Made by a program: the position numbers and the translations under genes
Notes under the pieces: generated by a model
What the model was told of the DNA's origin: nothing
What the model saw: only the letters and a program-made list of their open reading frames with translations
Databases searched by the model: none
Part shown: piece by piece, positions 19,693-28,995 of the stretch
How positions within the stretch are numbered: position 1 is the first letter of the stretch
Layout of the letters: every line of letters begins with the position of its first letter
Source: a virus
Direction: 5' to 3' (one strand)
DNA: 37,060 nt
Virus record (IMG/VR): IMGVR_UViG_3300025132_000012
Span: 1-37,060 of that record

Positions 19693-22506
19693 TTATCTTG
19701 CACGAGCGTATTTAAATGGTGCTTCTGCAAATGCTAAATAAATTATAGTTTGACCTGATTCATTATTTCCAGATACTTGTCTTAATTTAAATCCGTTTGA
19801 AAGAAAATCCATTAAATCAAGATCACCTTCAGCATTATTTTCATTTGCTAATAAATAAGCGTCTGCAACATTAAACGTATCTCTTTTATTATCTAATATT
19901 ACCCAATCTGTACTGGCTTGAGTTGCTGGTTTCCAAAGTATAAAACTTGGTCTAAAACCTGTGTAAACAAATGTACCATCAGTTGATCCGTTGCCTCTAT
20001 ATGACCCAAACTTGCTATACCCTGCTACGGAACTAAACACATAAGCAATCATAGTTGCATTTGTAGCTCCTCCTACAAATGCACCATCTGTACCAAATAC
20101 AGAAGAAGTAGGAGGCACTATACTGTAATCTTGAGCATTTAAAGCAGTCACATTATAATTTAATTGTAAATAATCATTAGTTCCATCTACAACATCATAA
20201 AAAACAAACCAACTTGTTGCTACTGATCTACTTTTAACTATTACAATATCAGGTTTTACACCTAAACCATGCCCAACAGTTTTATATGTGTTAGCACCTG
20301 ATGTCCATTTAACTATTGAAAAACCTGCAGTTGCATTTACTTTAGTAACAGATTGTAAGTTACCATCAAAATTACTTGATCCAAGTGTTGAGTTTGTATT
20401 GACCTGTCCTCCCATTCCACTATGAGAAGAACAATAATAATAAAGAGTAGGAGCAGAAGCAGCTACAATTATTGTTACCTGTGTTGAGCTATTATGTGTA
20501 ACCCCTGTTGTATATTCACTTCCACCACCATGCGTACCATCTGCTGTTGTAGAAAACTTAAATGGGTGTCCTGATGGATAATTAAAAATATAAGTACCAC
20601 CTTCTGCAAGATCAAGAGTTACAGCAGATGTTCCATAACCATCAAATCTATATTTATTACCAGAATCATCAACAACTGTTACTGTATAAGTTTTGCCATC
20701 TGTCTCCCCTGCATTCCAGTTCCATGCGACATAACCATTTCCATTAGCATTCTGTCCTCCTTGGTTAGCATCTTTTGCAATAGAAAATCCATTATTATCA
20801 AAACTTGCTAATGAATATGTTGCATCTTCAACTTGGGCTTCATTAGGATATAAAACACCACCTGATGTTCCTCGAACAGTATCATGTCCTTGATGATGAT
20901 AAGATGCTTCTCTATTTTTCAGCCAAATCCAATCTGGAGCAAAATCAAGTCCAGTTATGGCACGAGCAGAGGTAGCTCCATTACCTGTATAAAGCAAAGT
21001 ATCAAAATGTTTATTAGGTAGCAGTATTGTTGGGTCGGGTAAGTTTGCTGAACATAATGCTTTTGCTCCTGTAGGAACTGCATATTTAAAATCTCCAAAA
21101 CCATTTGCATCTGTGTTTCCACCTGCAGTTGTCTGCCCAGCAAATGTGCTATCTTGTCCAAAGTTTGCATGAATTTGAACACTACTTCCACCACTAGCAG
21201 ATGAAAGTATGAATGTAGCAAATCCATCATTACTACCAGTATCAGTTGTAAGAAAACTATCTCCTAAAGTTACTGCTGATGTCGGACTTGATTCATCAAA
21301 ATTTCCTGACCCGTCAGCCCATTGTCCGTTTTTTGAAAAATAAACTACAGGTGTTCCAGCGTCCATGTTTAAATAAACACCAATGACATCATATTGTGAC
21401 ACTGAAGATCCATGAGTTGTATTAGTTTCAGAACCAGCAGTTCTTTTATATACTTCTCCGTTGAGAGTAAGAAGATAAGCGTATCTTGTATTATTTGCTG
21501 TTGTACTTATATTAACTTGATAGGGACCAACACCAATAAAATTATAGCCATCACTGCCTTTTTGCATAAATTCTGCATACCACTTACCAGAATTTACTAA
21601 CATAGGTGCAAATGCTTGCCTATTTAAATTTCTTGCAGAGCCACTTGAACCTGTAGTTAATTGTAAATTTACATCATAAAAACTAGCACCACTTGAAAAT
21701 GGTGTACCCATCATTTGTAAAGTTGGGAAATTATTTGTGGGTGTATCTTTTAAACGATCTCCAACTACTATAGCTGCATTTGGTGTCCAGTTATTGCCAT
21801 TACCACTTGAATCTGTGCCTAATGCTGAAACTGAAGAATTATCTGCAAATTTTAAATAAAATCCTTGACTACCATAACTTCCTGTATATTCTTTAGGAAC
21901 CCATTGACCTGTTATTGCATTTGTCTCTCCAAAATATGATGGGTCATAAGCATAACCATCAAGAAAATTTACTTCTGCCATTAATCCATTAAATGCTTGT
22001 GAGCTTATGCCATCTCCAATAGTGTGATTTAAAGTAGTGTTTATTGCTGTTTCATAATTTTCTGAAATACTTATATTATTACTTAAATCAGTGAGTCTTT
22101 CTCCATTAGAATATAATATAGCTCTATCATCAGCCGTACTATCTGTAGAATCATATTTAACTACAATATGATACCAAGCACTAGGGTCTCTAAATAATTT
22201 ATTAGCCTGTCTAATGTGATTAGTAGCTTGTGATAATCTAAGTTTATTTCCATAAAGATTAATAGTGGTGTATTCACTATTTCCGCTATAGCCAGAGTTA
22301 ACTACAGAAAAAAGAAAATTCTCGCCTGTATCACCAGTTGTTTTAATCCAAGCACTCCAAGTCCATGTTCGTCTATTACCTGCACTACCAGGAGTTCTAG
22401 TTAATTTATGAGCATCACCTCTAACAAATCTTAAGCTATGATCTATTTGATAAGCACTATCAGCAGCACCAGAGGCTCCTATTCTTATTGCATCATAAAA
22501 ACCCAT
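19693..22506 (-). CDS. Large tail fibre: LamG, SPRY and cupredoxin-like domains
   Basis: A 937-residue fibre. After an attachment segment (1-25), residues 27-200 are a LamG/concanavalin-type lectin domain (TWTWSAWIKTTGD; AEVNFLDGYAYDPS). About 305-450 is a SPRY-like domain (GKWYAEFM; YDVIGVYLNMD; VVYFSKNGQW). Repeats of a LYTGNG....RAITGLDFAPDWIW kind follow. Residues 606-705 form a cupredoxin-like domain with H647, C692, H695 and M698. The C-terminal part (about 725-937, FVYTGFRPSFILWKPA; YLAFAEAPFKYARAR) is the end module common to such fibres. It likely binds the host surface. The gene overlaps the next fibre by one base. Confidence 0.85.
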   Translation of the reverse strand: MGFYDAIRIGASGAADSAYQIDHSLRFVRGDAHKLTRTPGSAGNRRTWTWSAWIKTTGDTGENFLFSVVNSGYSGNSEYTTINLYGNKLRLSQATNHIRQANKLFRDPSAWYHIVVKYDSTDSTADDRAILYSNGERLTDLSNNISISENYETAINTTLNHTIGDGISSQAFNGLMAEVNFLDGYAYDPSYFGETNAITGQWVPKEYTGSYGSQGFYLKFADNSSVSALGTDSSGNGNNWTPNAAIVVGDRLKDTPTNNFPTLQMMGTPFSSGASFYDVNLQLTTGSSGSARNLNRQAFAPMLVNSGKWYAEFMQKGSDGYNFIGVGPYQVNISTTANNTRYAYLLTLNGEVYKRTAGSETNTTHGSSVSQYDVIGVYLNMDAGTPVVYFSKNGQWADGSGNFDESSPTSAVTLGDSFLTTDTGSNDGFATFILSSASGGSSVQIHANFGQDSTFAGQTTAGGNTDANGFGDFKYAVPTGAKALCSANLPDPTILLPNKHFDTLLYTGNGATSARAITGLDFAPDWIWLKNREASYHHQGHDTVRGTSGGVLYPNEAQVEDATYSLASFDNNGFSIAKDANQGGQNANGNGYVAWNWNAGETDGKTYTVTVVDDSGNKYRFDGYGTSAVTLDLAEGGTYIFNYPSGHPFKFSTTADGTHGGGSEYTTGVTHNSSTQVTIIVAASAPTLYYYCSSHSGMGGQVNTNSTLGSSNFDGNLQSVTKVNATAGFSIVKWTSGANTYKTVGHGLGVKPDIVIVKSRSVATSWFVFYDVVDGTNDYLQLNYNVTALNAQDYSIVPPTSSVFGTDGAFVGGATNATMIAYVFSSVAGYSKFGSYRGNGSTDGTFVYTGFRPSFILWKPATQASTDWVILDNKRDTFNVADAYLLANENNAEGDLDLMDFLSNGFKLRQVSGNNESGQTIIYLAFAEAPFKYARAR

Positions 22507-23639
22507 TACTTAACGTCCAATGAAACTGCACAATGGATTACGTTACTAGATAAAATTACATAATCTATTCGATCTACCGCAGCCGCAGTTGTTGTTAGTG
22601 TTGGTGCTGTTCCTCCTACAAATTTAAAAGCTGCGTTAAATGATGCTGTCCTAGACCCTGTACCATCTTGTGTAATAAATATTGACCCTGCCTGACCTAC
22701 GACTTGGTTTGAAGGTGCTGCAAAAGTTCTATTACCTCCTAGCGTTACAGAATGATGACAAGCTGTAGCCATGTCTATTGTTATTGTAGACCCATCAGAA
22801 AGGGCTGTGACATTAGCTGCTGCTCCTCCTGTTAAAGACACACTACCGCTTACAGTTAATCCTGTAAGAGTTCCAAGAGAAGTTATATTTGATTGAGTTG
22901 CACCTGTTACTGTTGCTGCGGTTCCAGAAGCATTACCTGTAACATTTCCTGTCAAAGCTCCAACAAAAGCTGTGGCTGTAACTGTTCCTGTGCTTGGGTT
23001 ATATGTAAAATCGCCATCTGATTCAAGTCCTACATTTCCAGTAGCAGAAGCATCTTCAATGAAAGGAATTAAATTATTTTCATTTGTAGATTCGTTATCT
23101 GCTACAGAAATATGATTTGCATTAGTCGCTGTTGTTACTGTCGTTCCAGCAATAACAGTAGAGAGAGCTACACCTGCGACAGTTATAGCGTCAGCCTCAA
23201 GTGTTCCGTCAAAATCTCCATCTACCGCATCTATATTTCCGACAAAAGTTGTAGCTGTAACATTTCCTGTAACAGTTAAACCTGAAGAAGAAAAACTTCC
23301 TCTTGTTGTTCCACCACAAGTAATATCTAAAGTATCAGCTGCACTTGAAAAAATACCAGTATTTAAATCATCACGAAATCCTAGCGCTGGTGCGGAGTTT
23401 GATCCATCTTCTAAAGTTAAAGTTCCATCTAATTGTAAAAGTGTTATCCAAGCATTATTTGCACTGTTACGGATTTTTAAAACTCCGTCATTTGTATCTG
23501 CCCACCATTGATATGCATATTTTGTAGAAGGCTCAGATGAAGCTGAATTATTACTTACAATTGCAGCTAACACATTGTTTATATCTGCTCGGACATTTGC
23601 TCCTGTTGAGTTATCTATAACATAATCATGCGTTGCCAT
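22506..23639 (-). CDS. Tail fibre-like structural protein (377 aa)
   Basis: A 377-residue protein starting MATHDYVIDNSTGANVRADI. Its N-terminal part (YQWWADTNDGVLKIRNSANN, then ALGFRDDLNTGIFSSAADTL) is a widely seen attachment segment of marine-phage fibres. The centre is Gly/Thr/Val-rich with repeats of the VTGNVTATTFVGN kind (VTGNVTATTFVGNI; TVTATAFVGALTGNVTGN), expected to form a triple beta-helix. The C-terminus (VDRIDYVILSSNVIHCAVSL) looks like a globular cap. It lies between the tail-tip J gene and the LamG fibre, so it probably links or supports the receptor-binding fibre. Confidence 0.82.
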   Translation of the reverse strand: MATHDYVIDNSTGANVRADINNVLAAIVSNNSASSEPSTKYAYQWWADTNDGVLKIRNSANNAWITLLQLDGTLTLEDGSNSAPALGFRDDLNTGIFSSAADTLDITCGGTTRGSFSSSGLTVTGNVTATTFVGNIDAVDGDFDGTLEADAITVAGVALSTVIAGTTVTTATNANHISVADNESTNENNLIPFIEDASATGNVGLESDGDFTYNPSTGTVTATAFVGALTGNVTGNASGTAATVTGATQSNITSLGTLTGLTVSGSVSLTGGAAANVTALSDGSTITIDMATACHHSVTLGGNRTFAAPSNQVVGQAGSIFITQDGTGSRTASFNAAFKFVGGTAPTLTTTAAAVDRIDYVILSSNVIHCAVSLDVK

Positions 23640-23674
23640 TTTAAGTCTATTTTTTATTTAAGGTTATCATAATT

Positions 23675-26600
23675 TTAAGACCCGCGCCCAAAACCAACAG
23701 CAGTATATTTGAAATTTCTATTAACAAAACTAGATCCATTTTTTATATCTATAGAAAAACCACTTCCAGAAATACTTGACAATGCAAAGAAATCTCCTGA
23801 TTGTGCATTTTCAATAACAATTCCTATTGTTGGCAAATATGCTGTTGTCGAACCTCCTAAATCAGAAGTTCCTGTAAAAAATGTATTTGTAAATGTAACA
23901 GCTTTTGTAGAAGTACCGCTTGCAATAACACTATTAACAGTTTCTGTTCTTCTTTCAAGTTCTGCTGTATATCCTAATTGGTCTATTTCTATACTTTGTG
24001 CAGGGTCATTTGTAGTAAGTTCAGCCCTAAATTTAAAACCTCTAGCAACATATGTTCCATTAGCAAAAGGTTGAAAAGATGAAAAAGTTGGGGAACCGCT
24101 TGAAGGGTCATCATCAGTTGTTGCAACAAGTAAACGCGCATTAACATCAAATGCTGTTGCAGCGTCAAAGTTTGTCCATGTGTCAATATTTGCTGTTCTA
24201 CTATCAATCAAATCTGCAGGATAAAAACCTTGTGTAACCATATGTCGCTTTAACTTTAATGGCTGTTTTCCACCTAAATCAAGAACATTTGCAAAATCAT
24301 AAGTTCCTCCTGTTTGATCTACAGCACCCAAAAAGTCCAAGTTTCCAATTAAATCAAAATCGCTGACACTATCAAGAGTTGTTGTTGAACCAAGAACAAG
24401 TCCGTTTACTTCATCACTAAAGAAACAATCAGATTTTGTGCCTGCAAAAGGAGGTGAATCTGTATCTTCCCTATCTTGTAAAACAATTAATTTTGGCAAA
24501 GGATCAGGCGAAGTAACAATAATTGATGCTTCACCATCACTAAGGCGTCCGCCATCATCGCGGAATTTTACAATTACTTCTCCGTCAATTGCGGGAATTA
24601 AACTTTCACTTACAGAACCTGGTAGAGCAGGAATTAAGTCAACAGAATTTGTAAAAGTACCAGTTCCATCTGTTTTACTTGAATGTCTAACAACTACGTT
24701 TCCTCCATGTGTTACATCTACATCTGTTGCTTTATCAAAACGTATTCTTACAAACTGATCATTTACAGGTTCAACAGTTAAATTTGTAACATCTTGCGGG
24801 ACAGCAGTTTTACCAACAGCTTCAAAAGTTAAATCGTTTGAAGTTGCTGAGAGTTGATTATTAACGTTATAACTAAAAACTTGAAATTCATAAGTTCCAA
24901 GTTGACTATTCATAATTTGAAAATCAGGTCTTGAAACCCTTTCTGTAAAATAGTTACTATTTTCAAAACGATAATTTACTTGATATTCAATAACTCCTGT
25001 TATTGGTTGCCAACTTAAAAATATTTTAGAAACAGCTTGATTATTAATTGGAACTATTGTTTCGACTGCAGATAAATTAGAAGGCGGAGGTTGTAATTCG
25101 TTTAATTTAGAAACAGTTCTTACTGGTAAAGAAGCTCCATCTTCTATAAATGCGTATTTTTCATTTATATAGGATAAAGCAGTAATTGTATAATTTATCC
25201 CGTCAATTTCTTCAACAGTAATTACTCTAAATTTTTGAGCCTGAACTGCAGTATTTTGTATTAAATACATTGTACCTACATTAGGTGTTTGTGAAAAAGC
25301 TGAACTTACTGTTATAACTCCATTAGTAATATCAGAAATATCTTTGGTTTCTATAGTTCCATCTGGTAAAACTAAAGTTAAAGTTGGACTATCTGTTGTA
25401 GGTAAATCTGTATGTTGTGTATCATCTACTGTGACTACAGTTGTTGAAGTTACTGAAGAAAGTTTTCCTCCTCTTCTAACTCCTGCACGAACTGGGTCAT
25501 TAATTTCAATTACAGCTCCAGGTCGAACTAATAATCCTGCTTCTAAAGATGTAGTAAATGTACAAAGCTCTGATTCATTACCTTCAGAAAATGAAATTGC
25601 TTTAGCTAATCTTTGAGCTTGACCTCTACTTGTGCAACCAAAACCTTTAACTTGTTTAACAACAGTTCCAATTTTATTAATTAATGAAGTATTTTCAAAA
25701 ATTTCAAAATCTATTTCTTGCGAATCCATATTAAAATATGAAACAGAAACTACTGAATGTCTTTGTTTTAAACTAGAGCCTGTATAGTTAAATCCATCGC
25801 TAGATACATTTGCTAAAGAAAATATATAAGAAGCATCTTTAGGAGAATCTTGAGCTAATAAAACAGTACCTGTAGACCATATAGGCATTGCTCGCATAAC
25901 ACCAGCAAGTTCATTTATTAGATTAAATGCTTCGCTAGAAGATTGAATATTTACATTACAGCTAAATCTTGCTTCTTGGCTTCCAAATCCATCATCTACT
26001 AAAGTATTAGCAAATTTACTAGCAGTTACAAAAGAAAATAAATCAAGAGAACTATCTGTTATATGAGTTCCAAAACCATATCTTTCAGTGGTTAATAAAT
26101 CTAAAAGTATCATTGCAGGACAAGAACACCAAACAGCAGAACCCATTACACCATTAAAAATATAACCATCAGGATAAATAATTCTTCCTGTAGCAGAATC
26201 AATACTTGGAGTTCCTGAACTAGATGCACCTGCACCAGGAATCCTTACTTTTATTCCACGAATGCGAAATTTTCGGCGTGGAATAGAACTAAATTGTTGA
26301 GAATCAAGCCTAATTGCGTTATATGCTGAATTTGCATAAGTACTTGCATCGTCAATTATTTCTGCAAAACTTGCAAATTGAAAAGCATCAATTAAAGAAG
26401 AATCTGTTGAATCTGCTGTTACTCTTGAAACTCTTATATCAACAGGAAAAGAACCTGTAATTTTTACTGAATAATCTTTTGAATACGCATCAGCAGTTCG
26501 GCCTGTAACTGTATCTGTAATAACGTCTGTATACCCACCACTGTTATATTGAACAGAAACTTTTAATTGAACAGTAGAACCTAATAGATCGCCTTCTGTT

Positions 26601-27085
26601 GTTGCTTTTTGTATTTGAGGAAAACTAACAGTAACTTTTATTCGATTAACATTTGTGTTTGTAATCTGTCTTGTTACTGGCGAAGATGCAGTAACGACTA
26701 CTCCAACAGGAGTTATTGAAGAAGAACTTTCAATTCCATCAATTTTAGTTTGGTTTGCAGTTCCAAAACGCGGAGTAAAAGTAACATTTTGAAAATTAAA
26801 ATCAGTATCAGTAGGACTTGCAGAACTAGCAGATGATTTTAAAATTGGCGTATCGTTTAAGAAAACATCTTTTAAATAAGCATTTGTATAAGCTGTTGTA
26901 GTTCTATCTGTTAATCCTTCTTTAGAAGCAGTTGCACTACCTTCTATTTCTCCTTCACTTATAAGATCAAGAAAAGTTGCAAATTGCTTACTATGTAAAG
27001 TATCAGGAGTTCTTGTTGGTTGTCTTGGAGGTGGAGGACTTCCACCACCACCTGAACCTCGAATAATTTTTTTATTTTCTGTCAT
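23675..27085 (-). CDS. Tail-tip attachment protein, lambda J-like
   Basis: A 1136-residue protein. A Gly/Pro-rich start (GSGGGGSPPPPRQPTRTPDT) leads into HSKQFATFLDLISEGEIEG, the hallmark opening of J-like central tail-tip proteins. Residues to about 680 form the baseplate-hub-type core (IYPDGYIFNGVMGSAVWCSC; EAGLLVRPGAVIEINDP). Fibronectin-type-III-like repeats lie at about 680-890 (SKIFLSWQPITGVIEYQVNY), then a variable C-terminus. J sits at the tail end, contacts host receptors and triggers DNA release. The start overlaps the stop of the I gene (ATGA), keeping the lambda order K-I-J. Confidence 0.9.
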   Translation of the reverse strand: MTENKKIIRGSGGGGSPPPPRQPTRTPDTLHSKQFATFLDLISEGEIEGSATASKEGLTDRTTTAYTNAYLKDVFLNDTPILKSSASSASPTDTDFNFQNVTFTPRFGTANQTKIDGIESSSSITPVGVVVTASSPVTRQITNTNVNRIKVTVSFPQIQKATTEGDLLGSTVQLKVSVQYNSGGYTDVITDTVTGRTADAYSKDYSVKITGSFPVDIRVSRVTADSTDSSLIDAFQFASFAEIIDDASTYANSAYNAIRLDSQQFSSIPRRKFRIRGIKVRIPGAGASSSGTPSIDSATGRIIYPDGYIFNGVMGSAVWCSCPAMILLDLLTTERYGFGTHITDSSLDLFSFVTASKFANTLVDDGFGSQEARFSCNVNIQSSSEAFNLINELAGVMRAMPIWSTGTVLLAQDSPKDASYIFSLANVSSDGFNYTGSSLKQRHSVVSVSYFNMDSQEIDFEIFENTSLINKIGTVVKQVKGFGCTSRGQAQRLAKAISFSEGNESELCTFTTSLEAGLLVRPGAVIEINDPVRAGVRRGGKLSSVTSTTVVTVDDTQHTDLPTTDSPTLTLVLPDGTIETKDISDITNGVITVSSAFSQTPNVGTMYLIQNTAVQAQKFRVITVEEIDGINYTITALSYINEKYAFIEDGASLPVRTVSKLNELQPPPSNLSAVETIVPINNQAVSKIFLSWQPITGVIEYQVNYRFENSNYFTERVSRPDFQIMNSQLGTYEFQVFSYNVNNQLSATSNDLTFEAVGKTAVPQDVTNLTVEPVNDQFVRIRFDKATDVDVTHGGNVVVRHSSKTDGTGTFTNSVDLIPALPGSVSESLIPAIDGEVIVKFRDDGGRLSDGEASIIVTSPDPLPKLIVLQDREDTDSPPFAGTKSDCFFSDEVNGLVLGSTTTLDSVSDFDLIGNLDFLGAVDQTGGTYDFANVLDLGGKQPLKLKRHMVTQGFYPADLIDSRTANIDTWTNFDAATAFDVNARLLVATTDDDPSSGSPTFSSFQPFANGTYVARGFKFRAELTTNDPAQSIEIDQLGYTAELERRTETVNSVIASGTSTKAVTFTNTFFTGTSDLGGSTTAYLPTIGIVIENAQSGDFFALSSISGSGFSIDIKNGSSFVNRNFKYTAVGFGRGS

Positions 27086-27729
27086 GCTTGAACTTGCTCC
27101 GTATCAATTCCTCCAGAAATTACTACTGAACCTGTAAAAATTTCCCCATAAACAATAGGAACTGGAGTTCCTGCTCGACTTGTTTGTTGAGTTCCAGAAA
27201 AACTAAATGAAATTCTAGGATCTCCTTCACTAGAAAATTCAGGTTGTTTTGGCATAGGAAATAACATTTCACTTACACCACTTAAAACCAAACTTGCACC
27301 AATTAAACCTAAAGCAGCTGAACCATAAGCTCCTGCAGCGTAAAGACCAGTAGCTCCCATTAAACCCCCTCCACCTGCTAAACCAGCACCAGAACCACCT
27401 GCAAATAAACCTGCTCCCATTGGTGTAAATGATAAACCTATTAAAGCTACACCTAATAAAATTTTTCCAAAATTACCACCAGAACCAGAAATAACAGGTA
27501 CAAAAGAAATATCTGACTTTCCGATAGGGTCATGTAATTCTTCCTGACCAATATCTTCATCATTAACAATAACTTTATAATATTTATCTGCCATATATTT
27601 CTCTAAATGAGGAAAATTATTTATTAAAAAACTAACAGCTTCTGCAACATTACTAACTTTAATATCTTCAAATTCTTTATGGCCTACTTGATTTGCTAAG
27701 TCACCGTAAAGTTTTATTTTACGAAGCAT
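27082..27729 (-). CDS. Tail assembly protein, lambda I-like
   Basis: A 215-residue protein with an N-terminal ubiquitin-like (ThiS-type) segment (KIKLYGDLANQVGHKEFEDI, then AEAVSFLINNFPHLEKY) and a second strand pair. A Gly/Ala/Leu-rich hydrophobic middle spans about 82-150 (LLGVALIGLSFTPMGAGLFA). The C-terminus is GTPVPIVYGEIFTGSVVIS, the block shared by I-family proteins. It helps build the tail tip with K and J. The start overlaps K by 11 nt and its stop overlaps J. Confidence 0.88.
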   Translation of the reverse strand: MLRKIKLYGDLANQVGHKEFEDIKVSNVAEAVSFLINNFPHLEKYMADKYYKVIVNDEDIGQEELHDPIGKSDISFVPVISGSGGNFGKILLGVALIGLSFTPMGAGLFAGGSGAGLAGGGGLMGATGLYAAGAYGSAALGLIGASLVLSGVSEMLFPMPKQPEFSSEGDPRISFSFSGTQQTSRAGTPVPIVYGEIFTGSVVISGGIDTEQVQA

Positions 27730-28417
27730 AACGCAACCTCTTACCAGTACATTTTAAAAGCCATTCTGAATATGGCTCTTTACAAGATAGTCTATCTGCT
27801 AAATGATGTAAAACATCTCCATCTAAAAAAATAGCTACATGATTTAGTCCAGGAGAACCTATAGACATAAATAAAAGATCACCATTTATTAATTTTTCAT
27901 CTGATCTTAATTCTCTGAATCCAGTTCTCCATGCGCATTGTTCAAACATAGGATTTAATAAAAATTCTTCTGGTGTTGTTGGTCTAGTCCAATCTTTAAG
28001 TTCAATATTTTTTTCTTTTTTATACCAATCTCTAACTAAAGAATAACAATCTTGTAAGCCCCAGACCCATTGCCGACCTCTTAAAGATGGTTTAAATCCA
28101 CAAGGTTCACAATAACCCCATTGTTCTGTTTTAGGATTTACTATATACCATTTCAAATTACTATGCTCACACGATACTCTATCAGCTTCAGAAGGCTCTG
28201 GAGGTGTTATTGGGTGTGAATGTACTATTCCTATTATTTCGCCTAAATTATCAGCTTTTACATAATCTTCTGGATCAAGAATAAAACATTGATAATTTGT
28301 CATAGATAAATTACGACAAGGATAATATTTTTCTTTTCCTTTAATATTTAAAAGAACTCCTACAGATTCTTTAGGATCTTCTTTTTGCGCATGTAATAAT
28401 GCTTCTTTTTTCCACAT
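27719..28417 (-). CDS. Tail tip assembly protein with JAB and NlpC/P60 domains, lambda K-like
   Basis: A 232-residue two-domain protein. Residues 1-110 are a JAMM/JAB metallopeptidase with E17, HSHP (H66, H68), S76 and D79, so the zinc site is complete. Residues 111-232 are an NlpC/P60 cysteine peptidase with WGLQDCYSLVRDW (C124) and LNHVAIFLDGD (H193). K-family proteins cut peptidoglycan or process tail parts at the tail tip during infection; this is not a free endolysin. Its first ATG base is the last base of the L stop codon (TAATG). Confidence 0.92.
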   Translation of the reverse strand: MWKKEALLHAQKEDPKESVGVLLNIKGKEKYYPCRNLSMTNYQCFILDPEDYVKADNLGEIIGIVHSHPITPPEPSEADRVSCEHSNLKWYIVNPKTEQWGYCEPCGFKPSLRGRQWVWGLQDCYSLVRDWYKKEKNIELKDWTRPTTPEEFLLNPMFEQCAWRTGFRELRSDEKLINGDLLFMSIGSPGLNHVAIFLDGDVLHHLADRLSCKEPYSEWLLKCTGKRLRYAS

Positions 28418-28995
28418 TAACCTGTAATTAATCCAATACTAGGAAATTCTGTTCGAGTGCATTGTCTTTTTGGCGCTCGCACTCCAGCTAAATCAATTGC
28501 AGCTGCAAGTTCAAATTGAACTACTGTTCTATTTTCTGCTGATTTTCGATCTATAGTAAAAATTTCTTGTTTATATTCAGCTGTATTATCTGGAGTTCCA
28601 AATGGGTTTATATTAGAAGGAAAATTAGCTGCATCAAGAAATTTTGCTTTTGTTCTAATTCTTTTTACAGTTGAACCAGTTAAATCATTTCCTGTAGTTA
28701 CTCCATTTACTGTAAGTAAAATTGCAGAAATAGTTCCTAAAGCATTACTAAAAGTAAGTGTAGGTCTAGGTAGTTGACCTTTTCCATATTTAAAACCTTC
28801 AGCTTCTACTGGAAATTTAGTATATGTATCACCTGCCCATATAATATCTCCATTATCTTTTAAACTTGTTCCTGCATGAAATCTATAAGTAGTTGTTGCT
28901 CCATGTAACGTATTATCTAAAGTTAAAGTAAATAATTCAATAATTGCAGAAGGATTAGTTTTCTGTAATTCACTAACAATTTTATCTGTACTCAT
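28417..28995 (-). CDS. Minor tail protein, lambda L-like, short C-terminus
   Basis: A 192-residue protein. NPSAIIELFTLTLDN opens the conserved part, followed by FHAGTSLKDNGDIIWAGDTY, FKYGKGQLPRPTLTFSN, IRTKAKFLDAANFPSNINPF and EFELAAAIDLAG-like segments near the end. Position between M and K fits L. Lambda L has a Cys-rich C-terminal part that holds an iron-sulphur cluster. Here the protein stops soon after KRQCTR, leaving only one Cys (about residue 179), so that cluster cannot form within this chain. Confidence 0.85.
   Translation of the reverse strand: MSTDKIVSELQKTNPSAIIELFTLTLDNTLHGATTTYRFHAGTSLKDNGDIIWAGDTYTKFPVEAEGFKYGKGQLPRPTLTFSNALGTISAILLTVNGVTTGNDLTGSTVKRIRTKAKFLDAANFPSNINPFGTPDNTAEYKQEIFTIDRKSAENRTVVQFELAAAIDLAGVRAPKRQCTRTEFPSIGLITG

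Noticed and set aside
22870-23300. Repeated Gly/Thr-rich DNA in the fibre gene as a possible CRISPR or DNA repeat
   Set aside because: The repeats are protein-level (TGN/TAT type) and degenerate in DNA; there is no regular spacer structure.
20955-25616. Several open frames of 60-121 codons on both strands inside the fibre and J genes
   Set aside because: They overlap large, well-supported structural genes entirely and show no start signals or family motifs.
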